Below are positions 10,201 through 18,517 of a stretch of DNA of 64,000 nucleotides, piece after piece. This DNA is from Mycolicibacterium stellerae (lineage in GTDB: Bacteria > Actinomycetota > Actinomycetes > Mycobacteriales > Mycobacteriaceae). The stretch is from positions 157,299 through 221,298 of the forward strand of contig NZ_RARC01000008.1 in NCBI RefSeq assembly GCF_003719305.1. The letters run 5' to 3'. The notes beneath the pieces are model-generated. The model was not told where the DNA came from. It saw nothing but the letters and a program-made list of their open reading frames with translations, and made no database searches. The translations under genes were made by a program, and so were the position numbers. Each line of letters begins with the position of its first letter. Position 1 is the first letter of the stretch.

Positions 10201-11172
10201 CTGCAGGTCGACGCGAGCATCTCGATTGCGTTGTACCCCGACCATTGTGAGCATCCCAACGACCTGCTGAATTGCGTCGAGACGACGATGCTGGATGCCA
10301 GGGCCGGGTCGAGCAAGATCCTGGTGCACGACCCGGGCAAGGTGCGCATGGAGAAGGACCATGACGACGACCTCATCGGGGAGCTGCGTGCCGCACTGAC
10401 CAACGACGAGCTGACGTGTTACTACCAGCCCAAGATTCGCGCCGACAACGGGCAAGTGCACAGCGTCGAGGCACTCCTGCGGTGGCGCCACCCGAGTCGC
10501 GGTCTGCTACTTCCAGAGGAGTTCCTGCCCACCGCCGAACGGGCCGGCCTGATGCGTCAGATCGCCAACTGCGTGGTCAACTTGGCGCTCGGTCAGGTGC
10601 GGGCCTGGAAGGGCGACGGTGTCGACATGACGGTCGCGGTCAACCTGTCGGTGGCCAACCTGCTGGACCTCGATCTGGTCGACACCATCGACGGGCTGCT
10701 GAAGAGTCACGCCGTGCCGGCAGAAGCGCTGATCCTGGAGATCACCGAGGGCACCTTCGCAAATGACTCGGCTCGTACCCGCAATACCGTGCACGCCCTC
10801 CGGCGACTCGGTGTGCGGATCTCCCTCGATGACTACGGCACCGGCTGGTCGTCGCTTGCCCGCCTGCAGGACATGTCGGTCGACGAGCTCAAGCTCGATC
10901 GCGTGTTCGTTTCACGGCTGGCTGAAGACCCACGCTCGATCGCCATTGTGCGATCGACGGTCGCGCTGGCGCACAGCCTGGGCGCGGATCTGATCGCCGA
11001 AGGGGTGGAAGACGAGGCCACCCTGCTGGCGCTGCGTCGATACGGCTGCAACATCACCCAGGGCTACGTGCACACGCCGCCGCTGCCCGCCGACGAGCTG
11101 ATCGCCTGGATCGAGCGCTGCACGCCCCCGCTCTCGGTCAGCGATTTGGCTCTGCACCCTGACCTTCGGTAA
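7282..11172 (+). CDS. Giant membrane GGDEF-(TM)-GGDEF-EAL cyclic-di-GMP protein
   Basis: 1296 aa. Layout: N-terminal multi-span membrane region (about 20-320), first GGDEF domain (motif 412-416, in ARLGGDEFAAI), a second block of membrane helices (about 550-850), a second GGDEF domain (motif 935-939, in ARTGGDEFAIL) and a C-terminal EAL domain (EAL at 1063-1065). EAL catalytic motifs look complete: NLS, LEITEGTF, ISLDDYGTGWSS, ELKLDRVF, IAEGVED. Diguanylate cyclases make c-di-GMP from two GTP; EAL domains hydrolyse it to pGpG. Only the second GGDEF has the RxxD inhibition site (RSGD, 5 residues before the motif); the first has GETW there. The repeated membrane+GGDEF block looks like an internal duplication or gene fusion. 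The tRNA follows 17 bp downstream. Confidence 0.95.
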   Translation: MSQWARAASRRFARLGPIGRIAAAVFFGASAVMVVWAVFSWEDNYPTKSLDEIAYLVYLVLAVACAAYAARSAEGRRRYGWVALIVALSAWLIGLVVRMFEEVRGDGESWHPSLTQGFLVVFPVAAYACLLLMGDLDKAPRRRLILDSVIMATSLFVVSWVCVLRKLSDGGGAPGLTVLHITVDVILLTTAIVVWSRPLARVSVTVLAAGMATIQLADIASVYLAGVGGYHDGGLVDVVRAAGFGMLGFAALFSIDEQPAQPSAMDLQSGVRVWLPYLPLLAAGIAGVSFELSHRDHRQLFIAEAILVTAVLIRQLFVLTENQRLLAEVAREAFHDNLTGLANRANFLDKLDGAIARRRRSGEPVAVLCLDLDNFKAVNDALGHPAGDELLIRVAGRLTSVLGETWTIARLGGDEFAAIHEGHTDALAAANRVLDACRTPIILGGVPQTVRPSIGLTVAAANSVQTSDDLLLNADLAMYAAKRDGGGCVRSFVPDLPAPWELQERTAEPVERWDGVPLTGGGAAPGDGHRAGKEPSGGGGWPSPGMCVALGVLALGVAVFTASTLLRDHAGRITAFDSVMYPALNISAAAFVLLRAYQVRTERWPWLFIGAGMACSAAGDVVYAAWVPEGQILSAADPLYLAFYPLVYAGIVLLMRDRLTRVPTAFRLDALICGLTLGAVSAAVATGPINAALQGEPAAVFVGLAYPVGDLLLLALTAGMLPILGWRAELRWGLLVAGFMAFAIADTIYLFQASAGTYLEGTWVDACWLIAALLIAVSSWLSSSGASPRPKPGLAAYVPAVLCGGIALVMAVLANQSRVAVTLAALTLIAVAWRFAVTFRDVSATAEAHRQAMTDELTGLPNRRSLATTLTAVSVDESSGVFRTRSSRALLLLDIDQFREINYFAGRHVGDQLLIRIAERLSRSVRSGDVIARTGGDEFAILFADSLDVTTARARAGAMLEELRAPFELDPITLQVDASISIALYPDHCEHPNDLLNCVETTMLDARAGSSKILVHDPGKVRMEKDHDDDLIGELRAALTNDELTCYYQPKIRADNGQVHSVEALLRWRHPSRGLLLPEEFLPTAERAGLMRQIANCVVNLALGQVRAWKGDGVDMTVAVNLSVANLLDLDLVDTIDGLLKSHAVPAEALILEITEGTFANDSARTRNTVHALRRLGVRISLDDYGTGWSSLARLQDMSVDELKLDRVFVSRLAEDPRSIAIVRSTVALAHSLGADLIAEGVEDEATLLALRRYGCNITQGYVHTPPLPADELIAWIERCTPPLSVSDLALHPDLR

Positions 11173-11188
11173 CGTGGCGTTCACCCGA

Positions 11189-11262
11189 CGCGGGGTGGAG
11201 CAGCTCGGTAGCTCGCTGGGCTCATAACCCAGAGGTCGCAGGTTCGAATCCTGTCCCCGCTA
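11189..11262 (+). tRNA. Initiator tRNA-fMet (anticodon CAT)
   Basis: A 74-nt cloverleaf without encoded CCA. The acceptor arm pairs GCGGGG with CCCCGC while position 1 is C opposite U72, so the first pair is open as required of initiators. The anticodon arm CTGGG-CTCATAA-CCCAG carries the three consecutive G:C pairs that mark initiator tRNA. The T-arm is GCAGG-TTCGAAT-CCTGT. A terminator hairpin follows 6 nt later. The accessory island begins immediately downstream, so this gene is a plausible integration target. Confidence 0.97.
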
Positions 11263-11268
11263 CTAGGC

Positions 11269-11304
11269 AAAACGGCCCCCGGAGAACTCTCCGGGGGCCG
11301 TTTT
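11269..11304 (+). terminator. Intrinsic terminator of the tRNA
   Basis: Perfect inverted repeat: a 16-nt arm AAAACGGCCCCCGGAG, loop AACT, then the exact complement ending in TTTT. It is an A/T-flanked GC-rich hairpin, able to terminate in both directions. Confidence 0.9.
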
Positions 11305-11890
11305 CATTGGGGTTGGGAACGCTTTTGGGAACATTCGCAAGGCTAACGAGTTATGCGCCCGCATGTGCTGGGCGGAACAGGTGCCGAAAACCATGCTGCG
11401 GTCTGGCGCTTTAAGTCCGGCGGCTTCGCTCTGCGGCGAACGCGCGGCTGTAGTCGCGTATCGGCATGGGTTTGCCGTCCGCCCGCGCGCGACAGCAGAA
11501 GGTCGGATTTATCCATCGGGCGGCTCCCGCAGGTGCACCGTCGGCATTCCTTTGAGCATCGTCAGTTCGCACAGCGGGATGGCAGCGAACAGACATTTGT
11601 CGTTTCCATAGACGGGTCTCGGCTCATACCCAAGAGGTCCACAATCCTGAACTAGCGAGCGTTAAAAAGGCTCGGCGAATGCGGAGTTGGAAGGTCGCTC
11701 AAGGCTTGCGCGGGGAGACTTCTTAGGCCGCAACGCCGGCGGGCAGCCAGCTGTAATCAGCAGGCTTCTTGCGAAGGACACCGCGCCTGCTTTCCACCGC
11801 CGTGATCCGATCGTAGGCAAGTCAAAAGCGCAGAAAGATACCACCAGCACAAGCTAACCCCGAAAATGAGTTGGTCACCCACCAGCGAAA
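11305..11890. other. Left flank of island, no confident gene; degraded tRNA-like repeat at 11618-11646
   Basis: No convincing coding frame in 586 bp. At 11620-11646 a stretch resembles the anticodon-to-T-arm part of the tRNA at 11219-11253: GGCTCATA is identical, CCCA-AGAGGTC matches with one shifted A, and ATCCTG is shared after a short deletion. This could be a decayed attachment-site duplication left by an integrated element. On the minus strand around 11420-11600 weak frames exist (text such as CELTMLKGMPTVHLREPPDG) that I cannot assign. Confidence 0.4.
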
Positions 11891-12229
11891 GTGAAAGCCA
11901 TGATCGATTCGCCCGACGACCTGGCGTCGCCCGACGTATTCCGGAGGAAGATGGCCCACGTCGATCGCGAGTTCGCTGATGCCCGCCACTACCTGTCGGC
12001 GTTGTGCGCCGAAGACAATCAAGCACTCAGTGCGCTGATGATGGAGATCCACCGCAGCGGACGGGCCATGAAGGTCCTAGCAGCGATGGCGGTACAGGCC
12101 CTCGACTTCGCCCACCTGAGCGCCGACCGCCTTGGTGGCGATGTCCAGAAGTGGCTCGACGAGTCGGCAATGACCGAGGACGCCGCCAAGACCGAACGCC
12201 ACAAAACCGAGCTGGGCGGCGAGGGATGA
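11891..12229 (+). CDS. Small hypothetical protein, island-borne
   Basis: 112 aa (109 if MIDSPDDL, three codons later, is the start). It is charged and mostly helical (FRRKMAHVDREFADARHYLSAL, MMEIHRSGRAMKVLAAMA) without membrane segment or recognised domain. Codon use and the amphipathic pattern look like a real gene. The upstream text GAAAGTGAAAGCC offers only a weak ribosome site. It has no obvious operon partner. Function unknown. Confidence 0.5.
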   Translation: MKAMIDSPDDLASPDVFRRKMAHVDREFADARHYLSALCAEDNQALSALMMEIHRSGRAMKVLAAMAVQALDFAHLSADRLGGDVQKWLDESAMTEDAAKTERHKTELGGEG

Positions 12230-12319
12230 TCTTTGCGGCGATCACCACCTAGCGGCCGAACGAAGCCTCACCTTTCCGCGCCGCGAAGCGGTGATCGACG
12301 GGGTGTTTGGTTTTCTTGG

Positions 12320-12541
12320 CTACTGCTCTTCGTGATGGATGAGCATTTCGGGGTCGTCCTCGACCGTCAGACGGGTGATCTGGGGGTCGCCCGTGACGTT
12401 TCCTTCGTCGTCAACGTCGAGTTCGAGCTCCTCGGCCACAAACTTGAGCGCAGACTCTTCGTCAGGTCCTTCGTACCCGTGGGTGCTGGGGCCCTCGCCC
12501 GCCCGATGGATGGTTACCGCCCATTTCTTATTGTTCGTCAT
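12320..12541 (-). CDS. Small acidic hypothetical protein
   Basis: 73 aa from MTNNKKWAVTIHRAGEG; GGAGAC sits directly before this ATG, better than the start 19 codons upstream. The second half is very acidic (AEELELDVDDEGNVTGD, DDPEMLIHHEEQ). No family recognised. It is transcribed against its neighbours, and its start lies next to the transposase remnant, so the element's arrival may have altered its promoter. Confidence 0.55.
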   Translation of the reverse strand: MTNNKKWAVTIHRAGEGPSTHGYEGPDEESALKFVAEELELDVDDEGNVTGDPQITRLTVEDDPEMLIHHEEQ

Positions 12542-12574
12542 GTCTCCAGCCTGCCAGGACGTCACCTGATCAGG

Positions 12575-12761
12575 ACCCGCAAGATCGAGCGCTTCCACCG
12601 TGCCGTGGCCGACGGCTGGGCCTACGACCGCCTCTACGCCTCAACCGCACAACGCCCTGCCCGGATGGCTGCACTTCTACAATCACCACCGAGCCCACTC
12701 AGCCATCGGAGGCCAGCCACCAGTCACCCGACTGACCAACCTCTCTGGACATCACAACTAG
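12575..12761 (+). pseudogene. IS481-family transposase, 3' remnant with frameshift
   Basis: The first frame reads TRKIERFHRAVADGWAYDRLY and then, after a shift near 12650, a second frame reads LPGWLHFYNHHRAHSAIGG, then QPPVTRLTNLSGHHN and a stop. This is the DDE integrase-core C-terminus typical of IS481 transposases (KIERFHRT..DGWAY..., then HFYNHHRPHSAIGG.PP..R). The N-terminal three quarters are missing, so it is a dead fragment marking past insertion and deletion in the island. Confidence 0.85.
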
Positions 12762-12852
12762 CCGGCGGCCTACCCGCACTGCGGCAACGGCCGTACTTCG
12801 GAGAGTTGGAGCCGGCAACTATGTGGGTGCAGCCGAGGTGGGACCTGTAGCG

Positions 12853-15582
12853 ATGGAGCTGATCGATCGCCGCGCCGAATGCGGATTGTTGGACGAAATT
12901 CTGCATGACGGCAGGTCGGGGGAGAGCCGGGTGCTGGTGCTGCACGGTGATCCGGGCGTGGGTAAATCGGCGTTGATGGATTATGTAGTCACGCATGCCG
13001 CGGGCTGCCGCTTACTCCGCGCGGCCGGTGTCGAGTCCGAGATGGAGCTTGCGCATGCCGCAGTGCACCAGTTGTGTGCACCGACGCTGGATCGCCTCGA
13101 TCATCTCCCGCCGCCCCAGCGGGATGCTCTCCGTACCGCGTTTGGCCTGGGCACCGGCCCTGCACCGGATCGGCTGCTGATCGGGCTGGCCGTCTTGAGC
13201 CTTTTGTCAGATGTCGCGGAGGATCAGCCGCTGGTCTGCCTGATCGATGATATGCAATGGCTCGACGCCGCCTCGGCGGAAGTGCTGTCGTTTGTGGCCA
13301 AGCGGCTGGGCGCCGAATCCGTTGTCTTGATCATGGCGACGCGCGTCCTTGACCTCGAAATGTCTAAGTTGCCCAAGTTGGAGCTAACAGGTCTGCGCGA
13401 CACTGACGCCCGGGAGCTGCTGGAAGTGGCATGGGCCGTACCGCTCGACGAGCGGGTGCGCGATCAGATTGTCGCCGAGACACGGGGTAATCCGCTCGCG
13501 CTTCTGGAACTTCCTCGCGATCTAACCGAGTACGAGTTGGTCGCCGGATTCGGGATGCCCAGTGCGCTAAGGCTTTCGGGTCGCATCGAAGAAAGCTATG
13601 AGCGCCGCCTTGCCGCGTTGCCCGAGCGGACCCGACGGCTGTTGTTGATCGCAGCAGCTGAGCCGACAGGTGATCCGATCCTGATGTGGCGAGCCGCGGC
13701 TCGGCTGGGGATCGGCACCGGCGCTGCCTTACCCGCTGTCGCAGACGGCCTGGCAGAGTTCGGCATTCGGGTGCGGTTTCGACATCCGCTCGTACGCTCG
13801 GCGACCTACCGGGCAGCGCCCCTTCAAGAGAGACAGGTGGTGCACCAAGCTCTGGCAGACGTGACCGATCTGGATAGCGACCCGGACCGGCGTGCGTGGC
13901 ATCGGGCACAGGCGGCGCAGGGACCCGACGAGGGTGTCGCCGCTGAGTTGGAGCGCTCCGCTGACCGGGCGCGAGCGCGTGGTGGACTGGCTGCCAGGGC
14001 TGCGTTTCTCGAGCGCGCCATGTTGCTGACGCTCGAACCTGCTCGACGGGCGGAGCGGGCGCTGGCCGCTGCGTCGGCCAAGGTGCACGCGGGTGCTTTC
14101 GATGCAGCGCTGGATCTGCTGACCATGGCCGAGGGGATGTCGCTCACCGATTTTCAGATTGCCAGCGCCGCCCTCATCCGGGCCCAGCTTGCCTACGTTA
14201 CCGGCCGCGGCAGCGACGCCCCGCCGCTGCTGCTGAAGGCCGCTCAACGGCTCGAGCCGATCGACGCGGCATTGTCCCGCGCGACCTACCTGGAGGCCTT
14301 ATCCGCCGCGATCTTCGCTGGAAGATTGGCCGTTGGCGCCGGGGTGCTGGACGTGGCTCGAGCCGTGGAGGCATTACCGCGTGCATCGACTCCGCTACTG
14401 TCCGACCTTCTGCTGGAAGGTCTCGCTACATATTTCATCGACGGCAATGCGGCGGCTCTGCCGATTTTGCGCCGTGCGGTCAGCTGCGCGCACGACGGAC
14501 CGTCGTCAGACAACCTACTGAGGTGTTTGTGGCAGGTTGGCATCGCGGCCCTGCACGTCTGGGACGATGAAAGCTGGGAGCGTCTCTCGACGCGTCATGT
14601 TGAGCTTGCCCGGTCCAGCGGCGCGCTGACCGAGCTGCCGCTCGCCCTCACTTCGCGCGTGGTCATGCATGTATTCGCAGGCGAACTGAATGCCGCAGAA
14701 ATACTCGTACGCGAGGTGCAGTCGGTGACCGAGGCGACCGGTAGCAGCCTCTCTCCTAACGGCGCAATCGCACTCGCCGCATTTCGCGGCGACCGAGCTG
14801 CGGTAGCGGCATTGACGGCGGCCACGACCAAGGATGCGACGACCCGAGGGGAGGGCATCGGACTAACCGTCGCCGAGTGGACAACCGCGGTGCTGAACAA
14901 CGGCCTCGGCCGTTACGGTGACGCCATCGTCGCTGTGCGACACACCGCCGAAGAGCCCGTATTCGGCAGTGTGTCGAGCTGGGCCGCCGCCGAGCTCGTC
15001 GAAGCAGGCGTACGCAGCGGCGCGACGGAAATCGCAGCCGATGCTCTTAGTCGCCTTGCCGAGATCACAGGTCCCAGTAACACTGATTGGGCGCTTGGCG
15101 TCGAAGCGCGGGCACGCGCGCTGCTGAGCGACGGTGCAGAAGCTGAGCGTTTGTATCGCAGCGCGATCGAGCGACTTGGTCGTACCCGCATCCGCACAGA
15201 ACTCGCCCGCGCCCGTCTGCTTTATGGGGAATGGTTGCGCCGGGAGCGCCGCCGCATCGATGCGCGCACGCAGTTGCGCTTCGCGCACGACATGTTCGAC
15301 GAGATGGGAATGGAGGCGTTCGCCGAGCGGGCCCGCCGTGAGCTGCTTGCCACCGGGGAGACCGCCCGTAAGCGCACCGCGGCCCTGAACGGCCCACAGT
15401 TGACGGCGCAGGAAGCACAGATCGCGCGATTGGCTGCCGATGGGCTGACCAACCCGGAGATCGGGGCGCGCCTGTTCATCAGCCCTAAGACCGTCCAGTA
15501 CCACCTGAGCAACGTTTTCCCCAAGCTCGGCATCAGCTCACGTAGCCAGCTCCATGAAGCGCTGATAAGCGAGCGGCGCTAG
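12853..15582 (+). CDS. LAL-type LuxR transcriptional regulator with AAA ATPase domain (copy 1)
   Basis: 909 aa starting at MELIDRRAECGLLDEIL; GAGGTGGGA about 9 nt upstream supports this start over one ten codons earlier. Walker A is at 32-39 (GDPGVGKS) and Walker B around 127-134 (LVCLIDDMQW), followed by a long alpha-helical repeat region, then a C-terminal LuxR HTH (LTAQEAQIARLAADGLTNPE, SPKTVQYHLSNVFPKLGISSRS). LAL/MalT-type proteins are ATP-dependent activators that sense a ligand through the central repeats. It is closely related along its whole length to the convergent copy at 15725-18517. Target genes unknown; neighbouring metabolic genes are candidates. Confidence 0.93.
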   Translation: MELIDRRAECGLLDEILHDGRSGESRVLVLHGDPGVGKSALMDYVVTHAAGCRLLRAAGVESEMELAHAAVHQLCAPTLDRLDHLPPPQRDALRTAFGLGTGPAPDRLLIGLAVLSLLSDVAEDQPLVCLIDDMQWLDAASAEVLSFVAKRLGAESVVLIMATRVLDLEMSKLPKLELTGLRDTDARELLEVAWAVPLDERVRDQIVAETRGNPLALLELPRDLTEYELVAGFGMPSALRLSGRIEESYERRLAALPERTRRLLLIAAAEPTGDPILMWRAAARLGIGTGAALPAVADGLAEFGIRVRFRHPLVRSATYRAAPLQERQVVHQALADVTDLDSDPDRRAWHRAQAAQGPDEGVAAELERSADRARARGGLAARAAFLERAMLLTLEPARRAERALAAASAKVHAGAFDAALDLLTMAEGMSLTDFQIASAALIRAQLAYVTGRGSDAPPLLLKAAQRLEPIDAALSRATYLEALSAAIFAGRLAVGAGVLDVARAVEALPRASTPLLSDLLLEGLATYFIDGNAAALPILRRAVSCAHDGPSSDNLLRCLWQVGIAALHVWDDESWERLSTRHVELARSSGALTELPLALTSRVVMHVFAGELNAAEILVREVQSVTEATGSSLSPNGAIALAAFRGDRAAVAALTAATTKDATTRGEGIGLTVAEWTTAVLNNGLGRYGDAIVAVRHTAEEPVFGSVSSWAAAELVEAGVRSGATEIAADALSRLAEITGPSNTDWALGVEARARALLSDGAEAERLYRSAIERLGRTRIRTELARARLLYGEWLRRERRRIDARTQLRFAHDMFDEMGMEAFAERARRELLATGETARKRTAALNGPQLTAQEAQIARLAADGLTNPEIGARLFISPKTVQYHLSNVFPKLGISSRSQLHEALISERR

Positions 15583-15724
15583 CAAGAGGGCCCAGTTCGG
15601 CCCAATGACTCGTCAGCCGGCTGGGTGCCGGCCAGGCACGGGCCGATGCGAAATCAGTGTCCGCGTCGCAGGAGAGCTCGATGTGTAGCGACCGGCGTGA
15701 AAGGATACGAGCCGTGAACATCGG

Positions 15725-18517
15725 CTAGACAAGGACGCCGACAAGCTGACTGCGCGAGGTGATTTCGAGCTTCACGAAGACTTTGCTCAGGTGGTACTGG
15801 ACGGTCTTAGGGCTGATGAACAGGCGCGCCCCGATCTCGGGATTCGACAAGCCGTCCCGCGCCAGTCGGGCTACCTGTCGCTCGTGCGTGGTCAAGTCCG
15901 CGGTTCCCGCGGTGAGTGTGCGCTTTCGAGCGGCGCCGCCGATGGCGAGCAGCTCCCGCTGAGCCCGATCGGCGAATGCCGCCATACCCATCTCGTCGAG
16001 CATTTGACGGGCCGTGCCTAGATATTCGCGCGCATCGCTGCGCCGACGTTCGCGTCTCAACCACTCGCCGTATAGCAGGTACGTGCGGGCGAGTTCGGTA
16101 CGGACGCGGCTGGGGCCGAGATGAGCGATCGCTTCTTTATAGTGGCGCTCGGCATCCTCGCCTTCGGCCAACAGCGCCCGCGAGCGCGCCTCGACCCCAA
16201 GCGCCCACGCGGTGCCACTGGCTCCCGTCATCTCGGTGATCCAGCGAGTTGCCTCCGCCGCCGCCTCGACCATTCCGCTGTAAACCGCTGCCTCGATGAA
16301 CTCGGCAGCGGCCCAGTTCGCCACGCCCGGATACCGGATGTCCGGGTACTCCTGGTGATAGAGGGCTTGCTTCGCGGCCGCCATTGCCTCCGAGTAGTTG
16401 CCCAGGCCGTTGTAAAGTACAGCCCTCGTCCACTCGGCGACCGCTACCGAAATCCCCTCGCCTCGCTGCGGCGCCTCTGCGGCTGTCTGTTCGACGAGGG
16501 CGAGGGTCTGTGCCCGCTGGCCGCGCATCGCGGCAAGCCTCATGCCGGCGTAGGGTGCGAGACCGATTCCGGTGGCTTCGGTCACCGTGTGCTGTTCGTC
16601 GACCAGCGCGCTCACGGTGGTCAGATCACCGACGAACGACAGCATGAGGGCGCGCGTGCTCAAGGCAAGGGGGAGCTCGTTTACCGCGCCGGCCTTGCGC
16701 GCCAGCTGTAGGTAGCGGGCGGAGAGCGCGTCCCAATCCTCGTCATCCCACAGATGGAGGGCTGCAAGGTTGATCAGCCACATCCAGCGCAGCTCTTCGT
16801 CGAGCGACATACCGCTTCCGAAGGCGGCCAGCGCCGCTCGCAGGTCGGCCGCGCCTGCCGGGTATCCGTAGGAGAAGTTCGCGGCCAACCCGTCCAGCAG
16901 GAGATCCGGCGCGCGGGGCGGATGCGCTGGGCGCGGGGCTGTGGCAGCGGACCGGGCCGCCTCGAGGACGTGGCCACCGGGCGTGGCCAGGCGACCGGCG
17001 AAGGCGGCCGCGGAAATGGCGTCGAGGTAGGTCTCTCTGGCGAGGCTCGGCTCGATCGGGTGGAATCGGCGGGCGGCCCTGAGTAGGAGAAGCGGAGCTT
17101 CACCTCCGCGGCTCGTGGCGAACGCGAGCTGAGCGCGCACGAGGTCGACGCGGGCTTGTTGCAGCTCGCTGAGCGGTCCGGTCTCGGTCGCCGCCAGCAG
17201 GTTCGTCGCCGCCTCAAACGCGCCGGCCTGCAGCTTTGTTCCTGCCGCAGCGAGCGCTCGTTCAACCTTTCGATCCTCGTCGAGCGTCAGCAGCGTGGCG
17301 CGTTCGAGGAACGCGGCCGCGGCGGCCAGCCCGCCCCGCGCCTGTGCGTGCTCAGCCGACAGCACCAGCTCCGCTGCGATGTTCTCGTCGGGTCCGCTAG
17401 CAGCCTCGGCTAGGTGCCAGATTCGGCGGTCGGGGTCTAAGGCCCTGTCGGTGGCCTGCGCCAGTGCACCGTGCACGGCCTGCCGTTGCGCAGACAATGC
17501 CGAGGAGTAGATAACCGAGCGCACCAGTGGATGCCGGAACCGCACGCGGGAGGCGATCTCGGCGAGACCTGATTCGACAGCAGGACCCGCCGCGGCGGCC
17601 TCAATCCCTAGCTGCTCAGCCGCCCGCCATACGAGCGCCGAATCCCCGGTCGGGTCCGCGGCCGCGAGCAGTAGCAGCCGCTGAGTTTCGGGCGGGAGTG
17701 CGGTGATGCGGCGTCGGAAGCTCGTCTCGACGTCACCCGAGACAGACGCCGCACCGGGTAAGGCGAACCCGCCGGCCAGCTCTGCGGCCGTCAGGCCTCG
17801 TGAGATCTCGAGCAATGCCAGCGGATTGCCGAGCGACTCGGCGACGATCTGGTCGCGGACCCGGCTGTCCATCGGCCCGACCAGCGCAGAGTCCAGTAAC
17901 TCCCGTGCATCCGCAACCGGCAGGCCGGTGACGTGTAGCTCAGCCAGGGCCGTCAGTTCTTTACCGGGCACTCGCACGCCGAAGGCCATGCCGACTGACT
18001 CCGCCCCGAGGCGGCGGGCGACAAAAGCCAGGACGTTCGCCGAGGAGCTGTCAACCCATTGCTCGTCATCGATCACGCACAGCAGCGGCCGCCGCTCGGC
18101 CGCGTCCGATAAAAGGCTCAAGACCGCGAGTCCGATCAGGAACTGGTCCGGGGCCGGCCCCGCACTCATGCCGAACGCGGACCGTAGGGCGTCGCGCTGG
18201 GGCACCGGGAGGCCGTCGAGGTGATCCAGCAACGGCGCGCACAGTTGATGCAGCCCAGCGAACGCGAGCTCCATCTCTGACTGGACGCCCGCCGCGCGGG
18301 CGATCTGGCACCCTGTGGCCTGGCCGGCCAGGTATTCCAGCAGCGCCGTCTTTCCTACGCCAGCGTCTCCGTACACCACCAGTGACCGGCTCTCACCGTT
18401 GCGTATCGCCGCCACTAGCTGGTCGAGGGTTCGGCGTTCCGCGCGACGGCCCGTCAAGCTCGCCGCAACGCCCCCCTCCGATGAATGCACGGGAACGACG
18501 GTACTGGTGGCCTTCAC
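15725..18517 (-). CDS. LAL-type LuxR transcriptional regulator with AAA ATPase domain (copy 2)
   Basis: 930 aa. Walker A at 50-57 (GDAGVGKT), Walker B LLCVIDDEQWVD around residue 150, helical repeats, then a LuxR HTH (LTTHERQVARLARDGLSNPE, SPKTVQYHLSKVFVKLEITSRSQL). It aligns with copy 1 block by block (shared text such as IARAAGVQSEMELAFAGLHQLCAP, FLERATLLTLDEDRK, TARQMLDEMGMAAFADRAQREL), so the two are paralogues facing each other, 142 bp apart at their 3' ends. The true start may lie slightly downstream of the ATG used (a GTG is present in the first codons). Regulon unknown. Confidence 0.92.
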   Translation of the reverse strand: MKATSTVVPVHSSEGGVAASLTGRRAERRTLDQLVAAIRNGESRSLVVYGDAGVGKTALLEYLAGQATGCQIARAAGVQSEMELAFAGLHQLCAPLLDHLDGLPVPQRDALRSAFGMSAGPAPDQFLIGLAVLSLLSDAAERRPLLCVIDDEQWVDSSSANVLAFVARRLGAESVGMAFGVRVPGKELTALAELHVTGLPVADARELLDSALVGPMDSRVRDQIVAESLGNPLALLEISRGLTAAELAGGFALPGAASVSGDVETSFRRRITALPPETQRLLLLAAADPTGDSALVWRAAEQLGIEAAAAGPAVESGLAEIASRVRFRHPLVRSVIYSSALSAQRQAVHGALAQATDRALDPDRRIWHLAEAASGPDENIAAELVLSAEHAQARGGLAAAAAFLERATLLTLDEDRKVERALAAAGTKLQAGAFEAATNLLAATETGPLSELQQARVDLVRAQLAFATSRGGEAPLLLLRAARRFHPIEPSLARETYLDAISAAAFAGRLATPGGHVLEAARSAATAPRPAHPPRAPDLLLDGLAANFSYGYPAGAADLRAALAAFGSGMSLDEELRWMWLINLAALHLWDDEDWDALSARYLQLARKAGAVNELPLALSTRALMLSFVGDLTTVSALVDEQHTVTEATGIGLAPYAGMRLAAMRGQRAQTLALVEQTAAEAPQRGEGISVAVAEWTRAVLYNGLGNYSEAMAAAKQALYHQEYPDIRYPGVANWAAAEFIEAAVYSGMVEAAAEATRWITEMTGASGTAWALGVEARSRALLAEGEDAERHYKEAIAHLGPSRVRTELARTYLLYGEWLRRERRRSDAREYLGTARQMLDEMGMAAFADRAQRELLAIGGAARKRTLTAGTADLTTHERQVARLARDGLSNPEIGARLFISPKTVQYHLSKVFVKLEITSRSQLVGVLV

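Noticed and set aside
15583..15724. GCCGGC-TGGGT-GCCGGC hairpin between the convergent LAL genes
   Set aside because: Short self-complementary arms and no T run; could occur by chance at this GC content, so not called a terminator.
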